Below, piece by piece: positions 9,365 to 16,566 of a stretch of 29,966 nucleotides of DNA; the first letter of the stretch is position 1, and each line of letters starts with the position of its first letter. The notes below the pieces were generated by a model. That model had not been told where the DNA came from and searched no databases. It saw nothing but the letters and a program-made list of their open reading frames with translations. The position numbers and the translations under genes are program-made. This DNA is from H111-94 sp034436045 (GTDB taxonomy: Bacteria; Chloroflexota; Ktedonobacteria; Ktedonobacterales; Ktedonobacteraceae): the NCBI GenBank assembly GCA_034436045.1, contig DAOTVZ010000021.1:1-29966 (forward strand). Reading direction: 5' to 3'.

Positions 9365-10291
9365 ATGCTGAGATTTGATCGTCAGGGATTAATTCCCGCC
9401 GTGATACAGGACGCCGATAGTGGCGAAGTGCTGATGGTCGCCTTCATGAACGAAGAGGCACTGCAACGCACACGAGAAACGGGATACACACATTTTTATA
9501 GCCGCTCGCGCAACACCATCTGGCGCAAGGGTGAGCAGTCCGGTCACGTGCAACAGGTACACGAAATTTTAGTCAATTGTGAAGAGAACAGTCTACTCAT
9601 TCGCGTGACGCAACTCGGCGATGCCGCCTGTCACGAAGGTTACCGCAGTTGCTACTATCGTCGCCTCCTGCCCGATGATAGCTATGAAACTATTGCCGAA
9701 CGTATTTTTGACCCTACCGTGGTCTATCACACCACCACAGCAACAGTCAGCATAGACCCACACACAGAGCAACAACTGGAACACATGTTGCGCCAGCTTT
9801 ACACCGTCTACCAGCTTCTCCGCGACCAGGACATGAGTCAGCAATCACATACTTCGCGTCTGTTGCAAGAGAGGGATACGACCTATCTTGAGGCACGCCT
9901 GGCCGACGAATTACAGGAGCTAACCGGAGTGCAAAGAGGCGACCATGTGCATAAAGGTCAGCAACCAGATACCATTTTAGAAGGCAGCCAGGTCGGTTAC
10001 TGGCTTTTCTTATTGGCATCCACCCACTATCTCGGCTATAATGATATTCTACCCCACCGCGCCTTGCTGGAAGGCTACACCGCTCAAGAGAGCGAGGAGC
10101 AAGCAATGGAACGGCAACAGGAGTGCCTCCGCTTGCTTGCCACCGGCCAGGGCGACGCGGTAGCACGTGGTATACAACAAGGTTTTGCCTTTATAGGCTG
10201 GGCTTGCGCACAGGCCCAGATCAGTCCCCTGGCTCCCGCCGAGTACGACCTGGCACAAATGCAGCGCAAAGACTTAGTCGCAGGAGAATGA
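9365..10291 (+). CDS. HisI-like phosphoribosyl-AMP cyclohydrolase domain protein with HisE-like tail
   Basis: Residues 1-105 match the PRA-cyclohydrolase fold of histidine biosynthesis: DADSGEVLMVAFMNEEAL (16-33), WRKGEQSGHVQQV (53-65), and the zinc cysteines C72, C89 and C96 (ACHEGYRSCYYR). The canonical DCDxD motif, whose aspartates bind Mg, reads NCEEN at 71-75, so three key Asp are changed. The C-terminal half is helical. Around residue 158 it shows SHTSRLLQERDTTYLEARLADEL, reminiscent of the HisE pyrophosphohydrolase pattern SyT..L...EE but divergent. No other his genes are near, and the next gene is a HAD hydrolase overlapping or touching its stop. The protein may be a working variant or a paralogue with a different substrate; I leave the symbol blank for that reason. 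Confidence 0.8.
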   Translation: MLRFDRQGLIPAVIQDADSGEVLMVAFMNEEALQRTRETGYTHFYSRSRNTIWRKGEQSGHVQQVHEILVNCEENSLLIRVTQLGDAACHEGYRSCYYRRLLPDDSYETIAERIFDPTVVYHTTTATVSIDPHTEQQLEHMLRQLYTVYQLLRDQDMSQQSHTSRLLQERDTTYLEARLADELQELTGVQRGDHVHKGQQPDTILEGSQVGYWLFLLASTHYLGYNDILPHRALLEGYTAQESEEQAMERQQECLRLLATGQGDAVARGIQQGFAFIGWACAQAQISPLAPAEYDLAQMQRKDLVAGE

Positions 10292-10296
10292 GTAAT

Positions 10297-11034
10297 ATGA
10301 AACCGGTACGCGCGGTCATCTTCGACCTGGGTGGAACGTTGATTGATTGGCCCGACTGGGACGATGACATTGAGAGACGCTGGGGCCTCTCTTACAACTA
10401 CCTCATCACAACTCTCCCAGACAAGCCGTGGCCCGACTGCGAAACCTACGTGCGTGCTATGCGCGCAGCAGAGAAGTATCACTGGCAACAGGTCACGGAA
10501 CGCCAGGCCAGCAGCACACCCACTGCTCTAATACGCGATGGTTTTCAGCGCATGGGCCTGGAGATTGGCGAGCAAGCAGTACTGACCGCCCTCGATGGCT
10601 ATGCCCATGCTATCGATGGCTGGGCGGTCATCTTCCCTGATACCCTCCCAACCCTGCAAACATTACGCGAACGCGGCTACCGCCTGGGACTTCTCTCCAA
10701 TACGTGGTGGGCAGCAGAATGGCATAACGCGGAACTGGCTCTGCACGGATTGCAACATTTGCTCGACTTCATTGCCTATACCTCTGATCTGCCACACTCC
10801 AAACCACATCCTTCCGTCTTTCACTATGTTGCGCAGCACCTGGGCGTGTCCCCAGGAGAATGTATCATGGTGGGAGATCGCTTGATAGATGATATTGGCG
10901 GCGCGCTCAACGCAGGTATGCGTGCCATCTGGCGTCAAAATGACTATCCCTGGCCCAAACCCGACTCTATCAAACCAACCGCTACCATTACAACGCTTTC
11001 CGAACTCCTACCCATCCTCCAACAATGGCAATAA
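10297..11034 (+). CDS. HAD-superfamily hydrolase
   Basis: The 245-residue protein has the four HAD motifs: I, FDLGGTLI (nucleophile D10, with G in place of the second Asp, as in many HAD-IA members); II, LLSNTWW; III, the Lys in SKPHPSVF; IV, MVGDRLIDDIGGALNAGM. A helical cap lies between motifs I and II. Likely a phosphatase or dehalogenase-like hydrolase of a small metabolite. The ATG at 10297 is chosen because AGGAG (10282-10286) is 10 nt upstream; ATG 10288, overlapping the previous stop as ATGA, is possible but leaves only one nt to the ribosome binding site. The frame stays open further upstream within the previous gene, but that part is not a HAD domain. Coupling with the HisI-like gene suggests a shared pathway. 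Confidence 0.88.
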   Translation: MKPVRAVIFDLGGTLIDWPDWDDDIERRWGLSYNYLITTLPDKPWPDCETYVRAMRAAEKYHWQQVTERQASSTPTALIRDGFQRMGLEIGEQAVLTALDGYAHAIDGWAVIFPDTLPTLQTLRERGYRLGLLSNTWWAAEWHNAELALHGLQHLLDFIAYTSDLPHSKPHPSVFHYVAQHLGVSPGECIMVGDRLIDDIGGALNAGMRAIWRQNDYPWPKPDSIKPTATITTLSELLPILQQWQ

Positions 11035-11211
11035 GAATAAGCCCACGCCTTAGCCCCGGCTGTTCGCTCTGCTCGATGGCGGAGAAGCGTAAACGAAAAA
11101 GCTGCTCCTTAATGAAAAGGGAAATTGCCTTTAGCCCTTCATCGAAGATATCAAAAATTTCAGAAAAATTCTTTTGTATCCCAAAGGTATCTTTGCATCA
11201 ACCATTCAGTA
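11035..11211. other. Short convergent intergenic region, no gene seen
   Basis: The region lies between the convergent HAD and GNAT genes. I see no credible coding frame. An imperfect stem (ATGAAAAGGG near 11113 with CCCTTCAT near 11137) lacks a T-run and is not a convincing terminator. Confidence 0.5.
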
Positions 11212-11763
11212 TTATCTTGACTGCTGGTCTACGGGCCACTCATGCTCTAATATGGCATAATACAACGTATCCCACCAGCGATTTTTCATCCACTCGCTCT
11301 CGCGGAAATGTCCCTCAAGCTTCATGCCGAGCCGCTCCATCACACGCGCCGATGCTACGTTCTCGGCAATACACTGCGCCCAGATACGGTGTAGACGCAA
11401 TTCACGGAAACCAAAGTCCAGTAAGGCTCGCGCCGCCTCAGTAGCATACCCATTGCCCCAGTAGTGGTCATCCAGCTCATAACCAATATCCGCCTCGCGT
11501 GCATAAGCCGTCTTCATCCGAATGCCGCAATTTCCAATCAACAGTCCTGTGCTTTTCAAGGTAATCACAAGCTGAAACTTGCGTCGCGGTCGCTCCTGTT
11601 GCCAGAGCATAAATCCTTGCACGAAATTACGTACATCCGCCTCCGTTCTCTGTGACCAGGGATTGTAGCGCAGATAGTGCGGGTCGGATTGGTACGCGAG
11701 GATGGGCCGCCAATCATCCTCTTCAAATTCACGCAGAATCAGACGTTCCGTTATCAATTGCAT
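11212..11763 (-). CDS. GNAT-family N-acetyltransferase (RimJ/RimL-like)
   Basis: The 183-residue protein opens with TERLILREFEEDDW, the hallmark of the Acetyltransf_3 (RimJ/RimL/SpeG-like) group. It carries the acetyl-CoA pyrophosphate loop DHYWGNGYATEA and the conserved LHRIWAQCIAENVASARVMERLGMK segment in the C-terminal half. It probably transfers acetyl from acetyl-CoA to a protein N terminus or a small amine; the substrate is not predictable. It covers the full domain with no extra parts. Single gene, minus strand, 116 nt downstream of a DUF2071 gene read in the same direction. Confidence 0.92.
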   Translation of the reverse strand: MQLITERLILREFEEDDWRPILAYQSDPHYLRYNPWSQRTEADVRNFVQGFMLWQQERPRRKFQLVITLKSTGLLIGNCGIRMKTAYAREADIGYELDDHYWGNGYATEAARALLDFGFRELRLHRIWAQCIAENVASARVMERLGMKLEGHFRESEWMKNRWWDTLYYAILEHEWPVDQQSR

Positions 11764-11879
11764 GATATCCCACTTTCTTTATTTCCATCCTGCTGGTCTT
11801 CATCTTCTCATAAGAGGTTTACTATAAAATACCCAAAAACACACTCAAGAGTTGCATTTATCAGACCTGAATACTATTC

Positions 11880-12632
11880 TCACCGGTAGATGCGACGTAA
11901 AGGCCAGATCAGCACCTCCTGCCGGTGCGCATAATGCAAAAGCGGAGCCATATCAGGCAAAGGGATATGATGAGAGTGAGTCATACTGTTATGTATCACC
12001 TCCCACTCTGCGCGCTGCAAAGCCCATTGGGCATGATGGATGTCACCGCGATACAGGCGTGAACCCACGACAGTATAGAGTGCGTATCGCTCGGTCAGCC
12101 AGAACAACAAAGAGCCGCGTTCAGCATAGGCTACCGGCTCAATAGGACGATACAAAGCCATAAATTCAGCCGATGGCGCGCCTCGATGTGTGCGCACACT
12201 CTTATAGTGTACCTCCTCTGCCATGCGCTGACAATGCATATGTGCATTATAATACGGCAGGTGAAACAGTGAACGCGCCAGGGCGACCGCAATAGGATTG
12301 CCAGCATCCAGGCTAAAAAAGTAGACACCCGGTATCCCATTGACCGTCACATATGTGCGCACGTTGAGTTCTGGAAACGCGGACAATCCTCGTACTGCGG
12401 GTAAGCCACGCGGCGTGACGTGGCTCATACGAAACGGTACGACCGCCACCCAGGCTTCGCCTTCATAGGTATCCAGTGGCAACACAGCAGGAACAAGTGG
12501 GCGCAACATCTCCGGGGCTAGCGGCCAGTGAGCAAAGAGCAACTCATGCCAGATCTGCGTCATCACCCAGGGGCCACGCGGCAATGGCCACTCACGATGT
12601 TGTACGTTCTTTAACAATGCAGTTGTATCCAT
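11880..12632 (-). CDS. DUF2071 (YqjF-like) family protein
   Basis: The 250-residue protein shows the family pattern: WVMTQIWHELLFAHWPL near residues 22-38, then EMLRPLVPAVLPLDTYEGEAWVAVVPFRM, FPELNVRTYV and GIPGVYFFSLDAGNPIAVALAR. This matches DUF2071/acetoacetate-decarboxylase-like proteins such as B. subtilis YqjF. The family has a known beta-barrel fold but no established function. The length agrees with the family. It starts at 12632 with no close upstream gene on this strand and may share a message with the GNAT gene. Confidence 0.85.
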   Translation of the reverse strand: MDTTALLKNVQHREWPLPRGPWVMTQIWHELLFAHWPLAPEMLRPLVPAVLPLDTYEGEAWVAVVPFRMSHVTPRGLPAVRGLSAFPELNVRTYVTVNGIPGVYFFSLDAGNPIAVALARSLFHLPYYNAHMHCQRMAEEVHYKSVRTHRGAPSAEFMALYRPIEPVAYAERGSLLFWLTERYALYTVVGSRLYRGDIHHAQWALQRAEWEVIHNSMTHSHHIPLPDMAPLLHYAHRQEVLIWPLRRIYR

Positions 12633-12715
12633 ACACAGTCACCTTTCCCATAACTTTACAGTGATTACCAATAAGATACACTAACTTCGCCTCGGAAAAA
12701 GGTGGGCAAACACAC

Positions 12716-12752
12716 AAAAAAGGAAGAGGCGCGATACAGTTCACGCCTCTTC
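12716..12752 (-). terminator. Strong intrinsic terminator of the riboflavin transporter operon
   Basis: On the minus strand GAAGAGGCG (12752-12744) pairs perfectly with CGCCTCTTC (12731-12723), and the 3' side is followed by CTTTTTTGTG (T6 at 12721-12716). It starts 24 nt after the stop codon of the substrate-binding protein. Confidence 0.85.
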
Positions 12753-12775
12753 TTTCGTGACCTCACTCCATTCTC

Positions 12776-13807
12776 TCAACCCGCAAGGCACTGATTGGTA
12801 TAGACCTGCGCGAGATTTGCCACCGGCTTGATAATCTTCTGCGCAACCAGAAACTGTTCCATCGCTTGCCAGGTAGCACTATCGTTATAGCCCAATTGCC
12901 CATTGTTGCTCTGCCAGATCGGAATTGTCGCCTGTAGCACCTTCGCTGCCTGGGCTGTGTTCATCCCCGGTACATAGCTTTCGCTGATCGTTAGCGCTTC
13001 AGAGGGATTACTGATGACCTCCTGTACCCCTTTGAGCGTCGCCTGCACAAAGCCACACACCATCTTCGGCTGACTCTGATAAGTAGCATCCGTTGTAATA
13101 ATGCCATTCGAGACGAGCGGCTGATAGTTCGAGACATCAAAGGTGCGCACAGGCATTCCATGTTCCTGCAACTGGAGTGGCTCATTATTGGAATAGCCCA
13201 CTACCGCATCAACTTTGTGCGTTAGCAAAGCCGCCACCTGCGTAAAGCCAATCGACTCCAATTTCACATCTGAGGTGGAAAGATGCGCACTATATAACAG
13301 ACCCAGCAAACCAGTGTAGGTCGAACCATACAAACCCGGCACACCAATCGTGTGCCCCTTGAGATCGGCTAATGTCTTAATCGACGAGTTCGCAGGCACA
13401 ATCAGGCTCACCGGATATTTCTGGAAAATCGTGCCAATATCAATCACTTTAACACTGCTATTGGCGCTCATGGCCTCCAGTTCTTCGTCGCCGCCCGCGA
13501 AGACAAAGGTATTTTTGCCTGCGATCATCGAGCCGATCAAATCCGGCACAATACCATGATGGAAGGTCACATCCAAACCAGCCGCTTTATAGTAACCCTT
13601 CGCTTGCGCCACATAGAAAGGCGCGAACTGAATGTCCGGCACATAGCCCAGACCAATTGAGACAGCCGTCAAGCTGGTCGATGAAGATGAGGACGAACTG
13701 GCACCAGTGGTTGTGGAATTACTGCCACAGGCGGCCATCAGTAGACTGAAAACAGTGATGAAAGCTAAAAAAGGCGCAATATAAGATAAACGATGACGTA
13801 TCTGCAT
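12776..13807 (-). CDS. ribY: Riboflavin ABC transporter substrate-binding lipoprotein (RibY type, NMT1/THI5-like)
   Basis: The 343-residue precursor has a signal peptide with lipobox LMAAC (Cys27), then a Ser/Thr-rich linker (about 30-45). The periplasmic-type NMT1/THI5-like domain begins at SIGLGYVPDIQFAPFYVAQAKGYYKAAGLDV. NMT1-like binding proteins carry thiamine precursors, taurine or riboflavin. Here the FMN riboswitch upstream of the operon points to a flavin, as described for RibXY of Chloroflexi. It is second in the operon, 41 nt after the permease gene, and is followed by a strong terminator. Attached to the outer face of the membrane, it would deliver riboflavin to the permease. The assignment depends on the riboswitch; family similarity alone could not separate it from ThiY. 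Confidence 0.85.
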   Translation of the reverse strand: MQIRHRLSYIAPFLAFITVFSLLMAACGSNSTTTGASSSSSSSTSLTAVSIGLGYVPDIQFAPFYVAQAKGYYKAAGLDVTFHHGIVPDLIGSMIAGKNTFVFAGGDEELEAMSANSSVKVIDIGTIFQKYPVSLIVPANSSIKTLADLKGHTIGVPGLYGSTYTGLLGLLYSAHLSTSDVKLESIGFTQVAALLTHKVDAVVGYSNNEPLQLQEHGMPVRTFDVSNYQPLVSNGIITTDATYQSQPKMVCGFVQATLKGVQEVISNPSEALTISESYVPGMNTAQAAKVLQATIPIWQSNNGQLGYNDSATWQAMEQFLVAQKIIKPVANLAQVYTNQCLAG

Positions 13808-13848
13808 CGCAAAGCTTCTCCGTTCGGTAGTAATGTGTGTTGTACGCT

Positions 13849-14733
13849 CTAGTAGTAGATGCGCTCTGCCAATTTAGCAAGCAGCCATGTCGCGGCATAA
13901 CACAGCGCGGCTAGCGTCGCCAGCACAATCAACGTGGCGAACATGAAGGACATATTGTATTGATTCTTGGCCTGCACAACCAGCGCACCAAGTCCCTGGT
14001 CACCCCCACCCACAAATTCACCGACAATCGCACCCATAATTGAGAGCGTGAAGCCAGTACGAATTGAGGTGAGAATAGCAGGTAGCGCCAGCGGGAACTC
14101 AATATGTGCCAGCATAGACCAGCCAGATGCCCCTTCGACACGCGCTGCATCGGCAAGAGTCGCATCAATGGTCTGCACCCCCAGAATAGTATTCATGACC
14201 ATAGGGAATAATACCACCAGGGTACAGATCACCATATTAGGCAACAGGCCATAGCCAAGCCAGATTTGCAACAGGGGAATAATCACCAGTGCCGGAATCG
14301 CCTGGCCTGCTGATAGATACGGCTGTATCGCCGCCGCTAACAACCGCGATTTCGCCAGTCCATATCCCAGGGGCAAGGCCACAAAGAGCGCAATCAAGAA
14401 GCCAAACAGGCTCTCTTGCAGCGTCACCAGAGCATTGCTCCAGTAGATGCCCGTGCTAATACCACTCCACAAGCTGGCAAAAACATCACCCGGCGCAGGA
14501 ATGATGATACTGGGAATACCCCCTGGCCTCGTAGCAAAATACCAGCCGAGCAGCAAAACTAGCCCAAGTATCACTGGCGGTATCGTGGTGAATATACTCC
14601 CTATAGGGAGCATGGCTGATGCAGCCGAAGGTGCGTGGTCGTTACTGGCAGGGATACGCCCTCCATTCCACGCATAGACATACTTACGCACTTTGAGTGT
14701 GCTACGCTCTGGCGTAGATGTTGTAACACTCAT
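13849..14733 (-). CDS. ribX: Riboflavin ABC transporter permease (RibX type)
   Basis: The 294-residue protein has a cytoplasmic N-terminal tail of about 45 residues and six likely membrane helices. The BPD-type EAA loop DAARVEGASGWSMLAHIEFPLALPA lies near residues 195-220 and would contact an ATPase. It belongs to the SsuC/ThiX-like permeases. The start ATG at 14733 follows GAGGT by five nt. It is the first gene after the FMN riboswitch, so expression should fall when FMN is plentiful. No ATPase gene occurs in this cluster; the ATPase must be shared or encoded elsewhere. Confidence 0.85.
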   Translation of the reverse strand: MSVTTSTPERSTLKVRKYVYAWNGGRIPASNDHAPSAASAMLPIGSIFTTIPPVILGLVLLLGWYFATRPGGIPSIIIPAPGDVFASLWSGISTGIYWSNALVTLQESLFGFLIALFVALPLGYGLAKSRLLAAAIQPYLSAGQAIPALVIIPLLQIWLGYGLLPNMVICTLVVLFPMVMNTILGVQTIDATLADAARVEGASGWSMLAHIEFPLALPAILTSIRTGFTLSIMGAIVGEFVGGGDQGLGALVVQAKNQYNMSFMFATLIVLATLAALCYAATWLLAKLAERIYY

Positions 14734-14944
14734 AACATACCTCAGTCATCAAGCTACTGAAATCTTCCCGCAAAGCACGGAAAAACCCCAATCAACTGAC
14801 CTGAGAGGCATGTGAGGGAGATGAAGGAAGACCATTGCGCGTCTTGCCCGCTCCTACGTGCATAGAGCGATGAGGTAAGAGGTAGACACACATCAACCGA
14901 CCGTGCAATGACGGCCAGCCATCATTGACAATGATCCATTCATA
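14734..14944 (-). promoter_or_regulatory. Leader between the FMN aptamer and ribX (expression platform)
   Basis: The roughly 210-nt stretch has a hairpin just after the aptamer (14906-14927): CAATGATGGC pairs with GCCGTCATTG (one wobble). No T-run follows it, and the only T-tract nearby (GGGGTTTTTCC near 14786-14795) lacks a clear stem. I see no open frame. Control may be by antitermination or by hiding the ribosome binding site. Confidence 0.5.
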
Positions 14945-15095
14945 AACCTTCTCCCATCCGGACTATACCGTCGGCCTCGGCTTCACACCGAATCTGTCCA
15001 GCAAGCCGCCTTGCGACCGCTTGAGAACTCGCGGGCTTGCGATCCTCTCGCATACCGCCGGTCGGGAATTGCACCCTGCCCCGAAGGTCTTCTTA
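14945..15095 (-). promoter_or_regulatory. FMN riboswitch (RFN element)
   Basis: Read on the minus strand, the conserved RFN blocks appear in order: CTTCGGGGCAGGGTG (15088-15074), AATTCCCGACCGGCGGTA (about 15070-15053), GCAAGCCCGCGAG (about 15040-15027), a variable arm, GCCGACGGTATAGTCCGGATG and GGGAGAAGGTT ending near 14945. These are the diagnostic segments of the aptamer that binds flavin mononucleotide. It lies directly upstream of the RibX/RibY genes. One small change from the usual form is GTGCAATTCCC where GTGAAATTCCC is more common. Confidence 0.96.
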
Positions 15096-15130
15096 CTAAA
15101 AATAAGTATGCCACAAATTGTCCGCTTGAT

Positions 15131-15170
15131 GCAAGGGATAAAACACCACGAAGGTATTTTATGCCCTTGC
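15131..15170. other. Long stem-loop between the PIG-L gene and the FMN riboswitch
   Basis: GCAAGGG (15131-15137) pairs with CCCTTGC (15164-15170). The inner parts ATAAAA/TTTTAT and ACC/GGT extend the stem to about 16 bp with small bulges. There is no T-run on either side. The position after the stop codon at 15178 suggests a transcript-end or RNA-stabilising hairpin for the deacetylase gene. Confidence 0.5.
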
Positions 15171-15177
15171 TCTACCG

Positions 15178-15909
15178 CTAGCGATTGGTGGCTTTGTGGA
15201 ACTCCTCAGCATAGGCATAGCCATGTTCCTTGCCTATCTCAGCGCAGCGCGTGCGAATCCACTGCTCAATATCGCTGAAATGGTCAGATACCTGGCTGGC
15301 ATGCGCTTTTAGCGCCTCCATCTTAATATCGATGGTTTCGCTAATATCCTCCACATGATTAATCACGGGCGCACCTGTGAAGTAGACCTCAGACACCTTA
15401 TGCGGCCTGTATCCCTCGGCCATTAGCTCTGGAAAATCCCAGGGATTTTGTGACGCCGGATAGATCGCCTCAATAGCTGCACGCCCCGCCGCCAGATGAT
15501 CGGGATGATGACGCCCAATGCTATAGGGATTCCAGGCACGATCCGGCGACTGGCAGATCACACGCGAGGGCCGATACTGGCGCAGCAAACGCACCAGATC
15601 ACGCCGCACCTCTAACGTAGGCTGCAACTGCCCATCAGGATAACCCAGGAAAAAAGTATCTTTCAACCCCAATATCTTACCAACCGCCAGTTGCTCCTGC
15701 TTGCGTGTCTCAATCGTCCTCTTGCGCGCATCTTCACTGAGATCGGTGGCATCATCGGAACCACCACCGCCCCCATCAGTGCAGAGGACATAATAGACAT
15801 CCCAGCCCTGTCTCACCCACGAGGCTACCGTGCCCGCACAGCCAAACTCGGCATCATCGGGATGCGCCATAATGACCATTGCAACCTTATTCTCTTCTTG
15901 TTGTGCCAT
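15178..15909 (-). CDS. PIG-L/LmbE-family deacetylase
   Basis: The 243-residue protein starts its fold with VAMVIMAHPDDAEFGCAGT. The AHPDD motif (15-19) and the HHPDH cluster (134-138) supply the zinc ligands and catalytic Asp of the LmbE-like family. Known members remove acetyl groups from N-acetylglucosaminyl conjugates (BshB in bacillithiol and MshB in mycothiol synthesis, PIG-L in GPI anchors). Which substrate applies here cannot be said; no bshA or bshC gene is near. The length is typical. Ribosome binding site GGAGGAG lies about 12 nt upstream. The gene follows the DoxX-like gene by 45 nt on the same strand, so the two may form one operon. Confidence 0.9.
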   Translation of the reverse strand: MAQQEENKVAMVIMAHPDDAEFGCAGTVASWVRQGWDVYYVLCTDGGGGGSDDATDLSEDARKRTIETRKQEQLAVGKILGLKDTFFLGYPDGQLQPTLEVRRDLVRLLRQYRPSRVICQSPDRAWNPYSIGRHHPDHLAAGRAAIEAIYPASQNPWDFPELMAEGYRPHKVSEVYFTGAPVINHVEDISETIDIKMEALKAHASQVSDHFSDIEQWIRTRCAEIGKEHGYAYAEEFHKATNR

Positions 15910-15954
15910 TCTTCTATTTCACTCCTCCTAATTTATTACTGAATCCAGCATTGT

Positions 15955-16332
15955 TTACCGGCACGTATCCTGTTCATTCTTTTCTGTCAATACGACGAGC
16001 AATGCACCCATAATGGCGAGATTCTTCAAAAAATGTGTCTGATGAGTCGCTCGTCCGGCAGGTGTCTCCTCTTTCCAGAACGGATGACCAACAAAGGTCG
16101 TCGGTATCAGTGATCCCAACAGTACCAGTGCAGCGAACTTCGGCAGGATATTCAGCGAAAGCAACGTTCCTCCAACCGTCATGACCGCCCCATTCAAAAT
16201 CGTCGCCTGGCGTACCTGGGGAATGCCCGCTGCTGCGACCTTTTCCGCGCGTCCATCAGGATTGATGAATGTGTTCGATCCTCCAGAAATGAAGACTAAC
16301 CCTAACAGAAAATGACCGAGTGCCTTCATCAT
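15955..16332 (-). CDS. DoxX-family membrane protein
   Basis: The 125-residue protein has four hydrophobic segments (about 1-18, 44-60, 63-80, 105-118). The DoxX-like features are GHFLLGLVFISGGSNTFINPD at the N terminus and FWKEETPAGRATHQTHFLKNLAIMGALLVV at the C terminus. DoxX proteins are small inner-membrane proteins linked to redox balance or quinone/thiol chemistry, with little biochemical proof. The ATG at 16332 has GGAG upstream; a second ATG follows at once. It lies upstream of the PIG-L gene in the same direction. A link through thiol metabolism is speculative. Confidence 0.88.
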   Translation of the reverse strand: MMKALGHFLLGLVFISGGSNTFINPDGRAEKVAAAGIPQVRQATILNGAVMTVGGTLLSLNILPKFAALVLLGSLIPTTFVGHPFWKEETPAGRATHQTHFLKNLAIMGALLVVLTEKNEQDTCR

Positions 16333-16566
16333 TCACACATCTCCTCTCTATCGCTTTCCCTTTGAACACAAAGATATCAGGAGTACGCCATCTTATTCCT
16401 GATTATATCGCGTTTTCCAACCAGTCAGCGTTTCATCGCCTCCTTCTTACATGTGAGCAAGTTATATCCCATGACTATAGGAAATCAAAACATATAGCAC
16501 GTGCGGCAGCTTGCTTCTGTAAACGCGACCGCCCACCAGCTTCTACCTCCAGTGGGCGGTTCTTTC
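16333..16566. other. Intergenic region with a GC-rich hairpin, no gene seen
   Basis: The 234-bp gap lies between the MFS gene and the DoxX-like gene, both minus strand. It should hold the DoxX promoter, but I cannot name convincing -35/-10 boxes. The hairpin at 16529-16559 is listed separately. Confidence 0.5.
16529..16559. terminator. Hairpin terminator candidate after the MFS gene
   Basis: CCGCCCAC (16529-16536) pairs perfectly with GTGGGCGG (16552-16559). The better T-rich tail (TTCTTTCTC) is on the plus side, although the gene ending here (16567) is on the minus strand, where only TCGCGTTT follows. It is probably a weak or bidirectional terminator. Confidence 0.45.

Noticed and set aside
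10123..10296. Upstream extension of the HAD frame
   Set aside because: It lies inside the HisI-like gene; the HAD fold starts at MKPVRAVIFDLGGT.
10084..10488. 134-codon minus-strand frame across the HisI/HAD junction
   Set aside because: It is antisense to two genes with strong family motifs; composition is not protein-like.
12776..14733. Thiamine-precursor (ThiXY) or taurine/sulfonate transporter
   Set aside because: The protein families would allow it, but the upstream aptamer is an FMN riboswitch, not a TPP one, so riboflavin is the better call.
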